DNA of 64,000 nucleotides, taken from contig NC_073693.1 in NCBI RefSeq assembly GCF_029784155.1, positions 332,882,592 through 332,946,591 on the forward strand, read 5' to 3'. Of the stretch, positions 55,482 through 64,000 are shown piece after piece. Position numbers and translations under genes: made by a program. Numbering within the stretch: the first letter of the stretch is position 1; each line of letters opens with the position of its first letter. Source of the DNA: Uranotaenia lowii. Its lineage: Eukaryota; Arthropoda; Insecta; Diptera; Culicidae. The notes under the pieces are model-generated. The model had not been told where the DNA came from, ran no database searches, and saw nothing but the letters and a program-made list of their open reading frames with translations.

Positions 55482-56072
55482 ATTTTTGCACGGGAACACG
55501 AATGTCGCCCGTGTTTAAAATATGACCGAAGCAACCAAAATTCAAAATATGTACAGGGAAATAAATAGACGAGAGAATAGTGAAAAAATGAAAAAAGAGA
55601 CTTACAAAGGTTCTTGCACTTTTCAATTGCATGTATCTTCTTTTGTTCAGCAACCACGTGGTCCTTGGAAGAAGATGGCGACCAAGTTGAGTCTTTGCTG
55701 CTGATGACGCTCTTGAACGCAAACGACCGATCCACCGAGACGTCCTGTATCCTGCTACCCACGGCAAACAGCACCGGAACCAACGGTAACAGCTCCCACG
55801 TTATCCACACTCGGGTTTGTCGGGGGAACAATCAACACTTCCCCGATGGCGACAACACTCGCACCGATGATGATGGCCAGATAAAACTCACGCCAATTTC
55901 AATTTCGTGTCTCTGGAATTCGGCAAACGATTTGGTCGGTAGAAAAACAAACCACCACGTTCGGACTAACTGCACTGTCCGATTTCACAAAAGCAGCGAG
56001 TTATAATAAAACACACTCCGATCGAAACGTTGGGAGAACACAACCGTTCAGCTTGAGCGATTGAGTTGGAAT
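55482..56072 (-). promoter_or_regulatory. LINE 4 5' leader (probable internal promoter)
   Basis: Starts ATTCCAACTCAATCGCTCAA directly inside the target duplication. LINEs of this group carry their promoter in the transcribed 5' end; no specific box can be assigned with certainty here. The open frames 55417-55831 and 55614-56006 and a GTGAGT near 55893 look like host exons but fall inside the retrotransposon. Confidence 0.7.
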
Positions 56073-56086
56073 GGTATAGTCCTTTT

Positions 56087-56313
56087 CATTTGAAAAGTTT
56101 TGTTTACTATTTTGACAATTCTCGCGATGTTTACAATTTTTTGCCGAAAATTTGCACCCTTCCGTAAAACATCGCAAACATTTGTCGTGAATCGCGGCAT
56201 GTTGACTAATTTCTGAAAAAAAGTTTCTCAAACCCATTTCCGTCTCGAAGTAAGCTTCCAAATCAACCCGGTGAACCACCTCTCGGATCTCTCAAACTAC
56301 AGCTCCGGCAGCA
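56087..56313 (+). promoter_or_regulatory. CCDC25 upstream region
   Basis: Only 227 bases separate the LINE 4 target duplication from the CCDC25 start codon, so the gene's proximal promoter and 5' leader must lie here or the LINE displaced part of it. No convincing TATA box is visible. The translation context at 56310 (GGCAGCAATGG) is good. Confidence 0.5.
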
Positions 56314-57069
56314 ATGGTATTCTACTTCACCAGCAATGTTGTGGAACCACCGGTGACCCTCTTCATGGGTCTCGATAAGTATGAAAGTGGGTGGAAGCCG
56401 GTTTTTAGAAAAATATGTGGATTTTTGAATTGTTGTTTTCCTGTTTGTCGTTTCAGATGAAGAGTTAATAAAGTGGGGTTGGCCGGAGGATGTCTGGTTC
56501 CATGTGGATAAGGTTTCATCGGCCCACGTGTATCTTCGACTGCAACAGGTATGTTTTGTGAGTCATTTATAACAAATTCATGAGCTAAGAAAAACTCCGT
56601 TTTTCAGGGGCAAACGTTGGACGACATTCCATCGACTGTCTTAGAAGATGCCTGTCAGCTCGTAAAAGCAAACAGCATCCAGGGCAATAAGATGAACAAT
56701 ATTGACATCGTTTACACTATGTGGGATAATCTGAAGAAAACGCCGGCCATGGAAGTGGGTCAGGTTTCGTTCCACCGGGACAAGGACGTACGGAAGATGC
56801 GAGTTGAGAAACGTTGCAACGAGATTGTCAACCGCCTCAATAAAACCAAGCGAGAGGAACATCCGGATTTCCGGACCGAGCGAGAGCAACGAGACGCCGA
56901 AGAGCGGGCCGATAAAAAGCGCTCGGCTCGGGAGGTTCGGGACAAGGAAAAGGAAGACGAACGCAAACGGAAAGAGGAAGCGGAACTGCGCAGCTACAAC
57001 TCGCTGATGAAGTCCGAAAACATGACTAGCAACTACGACGCAGGGAACGATTCGGATGAATTTATGTAA
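56314..57069 (+). CDS. CCDC25: Coiled-coil domain-containing protein 25
   Basis: Exons 56314-56386, 56457-56548 and 56608-57069 give 208 residues, the usual length of the family. It starts [20 protein letters not shown], has the NFACT-R-type core with [20 protein letters not shown] and [12 protein letters not shown], then [20 protein letters not shown] and [21 protein letters not shown] highly charged coiled coil (about 140-190) and a conserved end, [11 protein letters not shown] to NDSDEFM, follow. The human protein is reported as a sensor of extracellular-trap DNA, and the yeast relative is called JLP2; the core cellular role is not settled. Introns have standard borders (GAAA|GTGGGT, CAG|GTATGT). 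AATAAA follows at about 57090. It converges with QTRT1. Confidence 0.96.
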
Positions 57070-57150
57070 CCTGGATTGGAATCATCCTAATAAATTATTT
57101 TATGTTACCTTTTGGGTTTTACGTGGTATCCGAATTCCTTTTTCGATCTG

Positions 57151-58548
57151 TTAGTCAGTTAGTTGATTTGACTCGATGACAACATTTACGGCAGCTAAAG
57201 CTTCAACTATCCATTTAGGCACTTTTCCATCCGGGTATCGTTGCTTCATGTAAGATTGTATGAAGTTTGGGAATGTATTCGATTTTATACTTTCCCTCAT
57301 GTCTGACATCAGTTTTAGCTAGAATGTCATAAGTCTATTAGTTATTTTACTATTTTACAATTAGACAATTATCCAAATTACCTGGAATGCGACATTATGA
57401 ATGCTTATGATACTGCAGGCAACTGGCTCGACTGTCACAATATGATGCAGATACGATCTACTGTAAGTTTTACAGGTGGAACAATCACAATTTTCATCAA
57501 TAGGTCGCATATCAGTTTTGTAAGTTGTCTGTTTCAAATTTAACTGACCCTCGCGGACTAAAGCACATCCAAAACGTGCTGTGCGAGTTGGGAACACACA
57601 ATCGAACATATCAATTCCCAGTGCCACACAAACCACCAAATCAGGCGCAAATCCAACGCCCATCAAATACCGAGGTTTGTCTTCCGGTAGCAAATCCGTA
57701 CAAAGATGCACCGTGCGCCAAAATTCATCTTTGCTTTCTCCACCACTTAATCCACCCACAGCAAAGCCTCGTGTGCTACGCTTAGTCAACTCAGCTGCAC
57801 ACTGCCTTCGCAAATCCGGTTGCAGTCCTCCTTGCACAATTGGAAAAATACTTTGCTTGTCGTTTCGCTTGTGGGCCGCTATGCTTCGATCCAACCAGCG
57901 AATTGTCCTGAAAGTAGTCCATACAATTTCAATTCCCAAAAATATCAAACAAAATCCTCACCTATGCATAGCTTCCTCAACTCTCGGCCCGGTGGTCGTT
58001 GTTTTGACCACATCATCCAGTTGCATCATGATATCGGCCCCGATCGCGTTCTGAATCTCCATTGAACGTTCAGGCGTAAGCATTGATTCGCTCTGATCGA
58101 AGGGACTCTGAAATTTGACACCCTCCTCCGTTATTTCCGCCAGCTGCAGCAGCGAAACCATCTGGAAGCCACCGGAATCGGTTAGCAAAGCTCGCGGCCA
58201 TCCCATGAATTCATGCAGCCCACCAGCTTTCTCCAGGATCTCCGTCCCAGGTCGCATCCCCAGATGATAGGTGTTACCCAACATGATCTGACAATTCAGA
58301 GCCAGAATCTGGTCCGGCAGCAATCCTTTAAGGGTTCCCTAAAACAAAACAAAAACCTATAAATCGGTCCTTTAAAATTAAAATTAAATGACCCCTTAAA
58401 AACTCACCTGCGTCCCGACCGGCATAAACACCGGTGTGTCCACATCGCTGTGCTTCAGGGACATCACTCCAACTCGCGCCTTAGTTGTGGAGCATTTGGC
58501 CGTCACCCGATAGCGAAGCGGTGAAACTGGTTCGTTATTTGTGGCCAT
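57151..58548 (-). CDS. QTRT1: Queuine tRNA-ribosyltransferase catalytic subunit
   Basis: Exchanges guanine for queuine at the wobble position of Asp, Asn, His and Tyr tRNAs, working with QTRT2. Exons 58548-58408, 58338-57962, 57907-57382 and 57318-57151 join in phase (0, 2, 0) to 403 residues, the normal family length. Visible sites: TDSGGFQ (Asp101), VQGG, the nucleophile in [19 protein letters not shown] (Asp275), and the zinc ligands Cys313, Cys315, Cys318 (CDCSTC) and His343 ([11 protein letters not shown]). Borders are GT/AG throughout. The last exon reads [20 protein letters not shown] and ends IESNQLTD. The start [10 protein letters not shown] was chosen by family length; an in-frame ATG at 58650-58648 would add 34 residues (MNTLGKVICRPVFSIGIGHR onward) that are basic and could be a mitochondrial presequence. 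The stop is 81 bases from the CCDC25 stop. Confidence 0.96.
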
Positions 58549-58699
58549 TTCACAATGGTGATGTGGTCTCTGGGGCAGGTTCACCGGAAACCGATGGCCA
58601 ATACCGATGCTAAATACTGGACGACAAATAACTTTCCCGAGTGTGTTCATGAAACCGGCACACGCATTTTTGGCGATGTTTTTCAAACGCGCAGCGCAC

Positions 58700-59252
58700 G
58701 CACCTGCTCGAAAATGTGGCGCAATGTATTTTGGAATGCAAGAAGGTCAAACATGTTCACCTGAACAAATTCAAAAAAAATATTGCAAAATTATAATTTA
58801 CTACAGATAGCTATATAGTTTTGAACAAAATATACTATACAAACTATACAAATTAATTTTCTGCGGGTTTTATATTCGAAATTTGGCAGTTGAAAACTGT
58901 TGGACGTTCGAAATCAACTTCAACAAACTTAAATTCTGTAAAACGCACTAAATAAAAAAGTAGGAATGCTTTACCTTAAAAACTTAAGTCCTTGCTTCGA
59001 CCCAGTATCAAAACTATGGCGTCAAATTCAAAACAAAAACGAAAAATTAGGCACAAGATTTTTAAAATCGAAAAAATGATCAAATTCGAACAAGTTGTTG
59101 ATCCAAATTTGTAAGAAACCAATATCAAAATTAAAAAAAATGTTAAAAAAAACTAACGACGAAATGAAAATGATATCCATATCAACATAACAGGAATTGA
59201 TTAATTTAAAAATAAAACTGGGAAGCTAGAATTGATAAAATAGACATAACTT
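58700..59252. other. Intergenic AT-rich DNA upstream of QTRT1
   Basis: Probably includes the QTRT1 promoter near 58700-58800. No other feature is recognised before the satellite. Confidence 0.45.
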
Positions 59253-59917
59253 AACAAAATTGACAAAATTGACAAATTGACAATATTCAAAAACTGAAAA
59301 ATTTACAAAAATTGACAAAATTGATAAAATAAACTAAACTGACAAAATTGACAAAATTCACAAAATGGACAAAATTGACAAAACTGACAAAACTGACAAA
59401 ATTGACAAAATTGACAAAATTGACAAAAGTGACAAAATTGAAAAAATTGACAAAATTGACAAAATTGACAAAATGTACATAATTGACAAAATTCACAAAA
59501 TACACAAAATGGACAAAATTGACAAAATTGACAAAATTGACAAAACTGACAAAATTGACCAAATTGACAAAATTTACAAAATTGAGAAGATTGACAAAAT
59601 TGACACAATCGATAAAATTCACGAAATTGACAAAATTGACCAAAATGTCAAAATTGACACAAATGACAAAATTGACAAAATTGACAAAATTGACAAAATT
59701 GACAAAATTGACAAAATTGACAAAATTGACAAAATTTACAAAATTTACAAAATTTACAAAATTAATAAAATTGACAAAATTTACAAAATTGACAATATTG
59801 AAAAAATTGACAAAATTGACCAAATTGTGAAAATTGACCAAATTGATCATATTGACCAAATTCACAAAATTGACAAAATTGACAAAATTGACAAAATTGA
59901 CAAAATTGACAAAATTG
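59253..59917. repeat. TTGACAAAA 9-bp tandem satellite
   Basis: More than 70 head-to-tail copies of TTGACAAAA with scattered substitutions, running into the assembly gap. Because the unit is a multiple of three, all frames stay open and give Asp-Lys-Ile on one strand and Asn-Phe-Val on the other; these are not genes. Confidence 0.95.
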
Positions 59918-60417
59918 NNNNNNNNNNNNNNNNNNNNNNNNNNNNNNNNNNNNNNNNNNNNNNNNNNNNNNNNNNNNNNNNNNNNNNNNNNNNNNNNNNN
60001 NNNNNNNNNNNNNNNNNNNNNNNNNNNNNNNNNNNNNNNNNNNNNNNNNNNNNNNNNNNNNNNNNNNNNNNNNNNNNNNNNNNNNNNNNNNNNNNNNNNN
60101 NNNNNNNNNNNNNNNNNNNNNNNNNNNNNNNNNNNNNNNNNNNNNNNNNNNNNNNNNNNNNNNNNNNNNNNNNNNNNNNNNNNNNNNNNNNNNNNNNNNN
60201 NNNNNNNNNNNNNNNNNNNNNNNNNNNNNNNNNNNNNNNNNNNNNNNNNNNNNNNNNNNNNNNNNNNNNNNNNNNNNNNNNNNNNNNNNNNNNNNNNNNN
60301 NNNNNNNNNNNNNNNNNNNNNNNNNNNNNNNNNNNNNNNNNNNNNNNNNNNNNNNNNNNNNNNNNNNNNNNNNNNNNNNNNNNNNNNNNNNNNNNNNNNN
60401 NNNNNNNNNNNNNNNNN
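59918..60417. other. Assembly gap of 500 N
   Basis: Exactly 500 N, a placeholder size. The satellite enters it from the left and unrelated sequence emerges on the right, so the true length is unknown. Confidence 0.97.
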
Positions 60418-61909
60418 TCCAATTTATTATCCTTACAGAGACAATTGTTCAGATATTTCAGTTTGATAGCTGACCAGTAGCCTTCTCAGTCAGGATATAA
60501 CAAATTCGTAGAATGTTCTTCTGTTGCGATTAAAAAAATTCTAAATTTTCATTGCACCCGTCCGAAGCAATAAAAACAGAAAGCTTCGAAAACAAAAAAC
60601 AACACCGGATAAAAATATCACAAGATCAAACAAAAACCAAATCGTCACCATAGTAGTGGATAGACAAAATCAACCGAATGGATGAATTTTATTTTGTGAA
60701 TTGGCACTCTGGCTGGACACAGGCGTACATTGATCGAAATTGCTGCATGCCACTCGAAAGCGACCACCTACACTCGCTTGAGCTCGGCTGGACAAGAGCC
60801 ATCATATTGGCTTGTAGAACCACTGCTCTGGTTCAACTACAAGCTTCAATGGGCTGAGGAATTAAAAAAAAACCCGTTGAAACAGGGGAAAAATCACGGA
60901 AATCGCATTCGACAGAATTTGAAAATAGACAACTTCTGAACGAACAAAAAAACATCAACTTTTCATTCCGGTATCGAAAGTGCCCCCCTGTGTGTGAGTA
61001 TTTATTCGCGTTTTTTTTAAGGAATAGTATTGATGTCAAATTTTGAGTTAAAATTTATAGAAGATCCATATTTTTATATAAAATTCCTTCAGTCCAATTT
61101 CAGAGAGGTTATGAAAATAGCCATAAATTTGCACTGAAAATCTCAAAAAACGGTTTTACCTGTTGAGCTAGGTGGATTACTTGAGCAAATATGTTTTCCT
61201 ACCTTTGATCAAACATTCACCGGATCTCCGCAATTCAATTCACATGTTTTTTTCCAGCTGAAGCTCGAAGGCTTTCAACGAGCGCAAAAAAAAGACATCT
61301 GACTGGCGTCTCCACTAATGGATGAAAGTGGGTTGAACGACCCAATTCGAGTTAAATCGTGGGTGCGATGCCAATAGTTGATCTGCCGGTTTTTTTTTTG
61401 CAGCTCGCACCCACAACCTGGTGAAAATCAAGAGCAAACCCCACACCGATTCACAACATCACAAAGGTTTTCTGCGGAAAACTCGTAAATGGCAGCGCAA
61501 ATTGAGCCAACCGTAAAGTTCAATTAGTTTTATTGTGGACTCTGGCGTCGCCGTTGTTGGTCCCATCTTTGACCCGGATCCGGTGCGAACACACACACAC
61601 ACACACACACACGCACATACATTTTCGGCGAAATGGCTCTGAAATGTTTTTGGTTGATGGGTTTCGGTAAAAAGTTAATCTTCAAAGGGATCATATTCGA
61701 TTACCAATGATTGAAATTGATTTTGTTGTCTTCTTGGCACATTTTTAATTTTTTTTGAATTATTTTAACGAATTGAACGAAAGAATGTTACTCTTAAAGA
61801 GATCTTTATTGAAAGAAATCTCACCATCGCCTGTTACTGAGTAATCAAATGAGCCAAGGATTTAAAGAACCAGTTCATTTGGGTACTTTGACATTATCGT
61901 CATATTGAA
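60418..61909. other. Noncoding DNA with a CA microsatellite
   Basis: No gene recognised. A (CA)n tract runs at 61589-61611. Frames at 60730-61039 are short and lack domains. Confidence 0.5.
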
Positions 61910-61911
61910 TA

Positions 61912-62813
61912 GGGGAGAGTGGGGTATCATGGGCCATTTTTTTCTTTGCTTCATAACTTCTTTATTGCAAAAGTTAAAAAGCAAAAAATAAATGGATAAG
62001 TTTTCTACCCTTTTGAGGTATCATTAAATATTTTTGTTTATTTTTTAAACACATGAATTTCCCAAGTTCTGACTGTTTTGATAAAAGTATTTTTTTTATT
62101 TTGAAAAACTATAGGGAAACGTGAGCCACCAAATCCAAATTGGCAAGATAACGTGCAAAGTTTATGAGTTAACCCAAAACTGAAATTTCAGAATTTATTT
62201 AGTTTTTTTAAAGCAACTTCAGATGAGGAAATAAACAAGAGAGTTGTGTATGATCGAATAGTTTCAAATCCTAGCTCTCGAACGTTTCGGCAAAATTCCT
62301 TATTTAGGATTTATGCTCATCACTATCGCATTGGAAAAAATGGAAAAATATTTTTCACAACTCTTCATTTGGCATGAAAAAAACTTTTCAGATAGGAAAA
62401 ACGTATTTTAAGTTCATAATGTGTATAAAAACACCAAAATATAGGTGGCCCAAGATACGATTCCCCACAAGCTATGATTGTAAATTAGTTTGTGTGACTT
62501 TTTGATGTTTCATCAAAAATTCCATTTCCACGAGAAAGAACATGACAAAACTAAGATCATAGGCGTATGAGCATATTTTTGTCATGTACTTTAGGTCTCC
62601 CACGGATGCAATTTGTGGCTGCTTATTTAATTATGTAAGTACATTTTTTTAGGCTAGTTAAATAAAAAAAAGCATATGATACGTACGTAGCAAGTCAACA
62701 ACATATAGAAAAATATGCTTACGCAAAGCGACGACGATGACAGTTGGATTGAGATTTTTATCTCAACACACAGCTGAGATATTACGGGTGGCCCACGTTA
62801 CCCCACTCTCTCC
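61912..62813. mobile_element. TIR element GGGGAGAGTGGGG, copy 2
   Basis: Starts GGGGAGAGTGGGGTATCATG and ends with ACGTTACCCCACTCTCTCC; TA at 61910-61911 and 62814-62815. It matches 12095-13035 along its length, for example GTGTATGATCG near 62244 and 12461, and GCGACGACGATGACAGTTGG near 62726 and 12933. It is noncoding. Confidence 0.88.
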
Positions 62814-62815
62814 TA

Positions 62816-63205
62816 ATAATCAAATATCCATAAAATATTTTCCTATTTTTAAAGTTGAAATCACTATTACTTTGTGTATTCCCAAAGCAAATCAAATTCA
62901 AGAAAATTAATCAAACCCTCTTTATAAGCTTTAAAAAAAGTGAAAATAAAAACTTGTTTCCCCCTTTTAACACATATAGCACCGCAAAAATAATCTAAAA
63001 GCGAAAACATCGAAATTTTGAATTTTGAATCTCGATAATAACTGCATACAATTTTACAAATCAGGTATTTCTCGGTTATAAAGTCAACTTGATTTATTTT
63101 ACTGAGTAGGTTAACCCGAGTATATTTTTACGGCAAAATTAAAGCTAAATTTGCTATCACTCCTAGAGAGTTAAATTTGATCTCATTTTGCTTGACATAA
63201 GTAGG
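62816..63205. other. AT-rich noncoding DNA
   Basis: No gene. An AAAGCTAAATTTGCTATCAC stretch near 63140 resembles the motif of the next element. Confidence 0.4.
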
Positions 63206-63207
63206 TA

Positions 63208-63487
63208 CACAGCAAAAATGAAAGCCAAATTTTCTTACTTGGTTAGCAACGTGATGCCAAATTTAGCTGAAATTGGGACTTTAACTACACCTTATTTTTC
63301 GAAAAATATGAGAGCATATTTATTGATGTAGAATTTTGCTATTATTGGAAATATGCGAAGCCTTATACAGGCAATATTGTGCTCTCCAAGCTCTCGAAAA
63401 ACGAGGTGTAGTAATGGCCTTAGTTCAAGCCAAATTTGGTATCAATTTTCTAAGCAAGTATGAACATTTGTGCTCACTTTTTGCTGT
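63208..63487. mobile_element. Possible small TA-flanked CACAGC element with GCCAAATTT motif
   Basis: Starts CACAGCAAAAATGAAAGCCA with TA before it (63206-63207) and ends with the complement of ACAGCAAAAAGTGAGCACAA followed by TA (63488-63489); the terminal base of the right end is lost. GCCAAATTT occurs at about 63223, 63253 and 63429. It is shorter and less certain than the other members. Confidence 0.5.
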
Positions 63488-63489
63488 TA

Positions 63490-64000
63490 ACCCCGTTATG
63501 TCAAGCGAAATGACAGCACATTTGGCCTTTAGAACGTGATATCAAAATTTGTTATAATTTTGCCATGAAAGTCTGCTCGGGAAGCCCACTCGCAGAAAGC
63601 GAACCAGTGATTTTATTTTTCATTCTTTGCTTATTTATTACGTCGTCTGAATTTGTTGAAACTTACGTTTTCTCCGGCATCCTTCAACAGCAGCAGATTG
63701 TAGCTGCCACGGGCAGAACCAAAACATTGTTTGTTTTTGTTCCTCTTGCTATGTTCAATTCGCAATGGGAGTTATTAAGCAAACACTAGCGACACCATGT
63801 CCTCCATAGAAAAGTTTCGATTAGTTAGGGAGCTTTTGGAAAGCTTTTGAAAACGGCCATACATTTGTCCTAACTCCGAAACGTCAAAAAATTTACCTGG
63901 CAAGGCGGATCGAGAGCAATAGATCAATGATTGCTGATGACAGGTGATGATGATGATGGCGCTACAAATGTATACATCATCACACGGTTAGGCAAGAATA
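63490..64000. other. Unresolved right edge
   Basis: No gene is assigned. A minus-strand open stretch at about 63733-63665 ends at a good donor (AAAAC|GTAAGTTTC) but lacks a recognised product or a firm acceptor, so I leave it uncalled. Confidence 0.3.

Larger units (their letters stand above)
49200..56072 (-). mobile_element. LINE 4, full-length I-group retrotransposon
   Basis: A perfect 14-base target duplication, GGTATAGTCCTTTT, at 49186-49199 and 56073-56086 fixes both ends. On the minus strand it has a 5' leader of about 590 bases, ORF1 with zinc knuckles, and ORF2 with endonuclease, reverse transcriptase and RNase H. It ends in poly(A), seen as the T run at 49200-49212. A 1008-base TA element (52053-53060) splits ORF2. 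The layout is that of the I/Loner-type group. Reaching the true 5' end makes it unusual among LINE copies here, all of which are otherwise truncated. Confidence 0.93.

Noticed and set aside
55417..56006. Candidate host exons on both strands with a GTGAGT donor near 55893
   Set aside because: The 14-base target duplication at 49186 and 56073 places this segment inside LINE 4 as its 5' leader.
59287..59917. Long open frames giving Asn-Phe-Val or Asp-Lys-Ile repeats
   Set aside because: A 9-base satellite stays open in all frames; no real protein is implied, and frames crossing the N gap are meaningless.
63665..63733. Minus-strand exon ending in a GTAAGT donor
   Set aside because: It is too short, the upstream acceptor is doubtful and no protein family was recognised.

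Overview
The window is eukaryotic and almost certainly from a mosquito. It is AT-rich, has spliced genes with GT-AG introns and very large introns, carries a DD37E (ITmD37E-type) transposon of the kind known from mosquitoes, and is packed with nested LINE, SINE, LTR and inverted-repeat elements. The genus is not determinable from the sequence; repeat density suggests a culicine. One 500-base run of N (59918-60417) is an assembly gap.

Only three host genes are supportable. (1) A plus-strand single-pass membrane protein gene, incomplete at its 5' end, with six phase-compatible exons from 22791 to 38323; it has a Ser/Thr/Asn-rich ectodomain end, one transmembrane helix, a long Gln/His-rich cytoplasmic stretch and a conserved-looking basic C-terminus. 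Its introns hold most of the repeats between 24255 and 38173. (2) A CCDC25 orthologue (56314-57069, plus, three exons, 208 residues). (3) The catalytic subunit of tRNA-guanine transglycosylase (QTRT1; 58548-57151, minus, four exons, 403 residues). Genes 2 and 3 converge with 81 bases between their stop codons.

Everything else is repeats. 1-7165: intergenic or intronic DNA with a perfect hairpin next to a 62-base poly(A), two small inverted-repeat elements with 7-base target duplications, a SINE, and a broken DD37E transposon. 7170-17035: a LINE split by a 7 kb composite repeat that is internally duplicated and contains two further insertions. 17690-18955 and 28090-28600: arrays of the same dispersed repeat family. 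19705-22064: a long-arm foldback element with an 8-base target duplication, split by a truncated LINE. 25930-27780: a roughly 150-base repeat array split by a transposase relic. 30834-about 37270: an antisense LINE with RNase H, 23 bases after a splice donor, itself carrying two insertions. 40889-44277: a copia element that lost most of gag and its protease. 46146-47340 and 47518-49182: nested inverted-repeat elements. 49200-56072: a full-length I-group LINE with a 14-base target duplication, about 240 bases upstream of CCDC25. 59253-59917: a TTGACAAAA satellite running into the gap.

The most interesting pattern is a set of TA-flanked inverted-repeat elements (13319-14414, 24485-25411, 37359-38137, 46278-47159, 52053-53060, probably 63208-63487, and a TG-flanked relative at 47763-48958). 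They all start with CAC and each is packed near its ends with its own short motif in both orientations. This resembles the transposase-binding arrays of CACTA-type transposons. All boundaries were read by eye.
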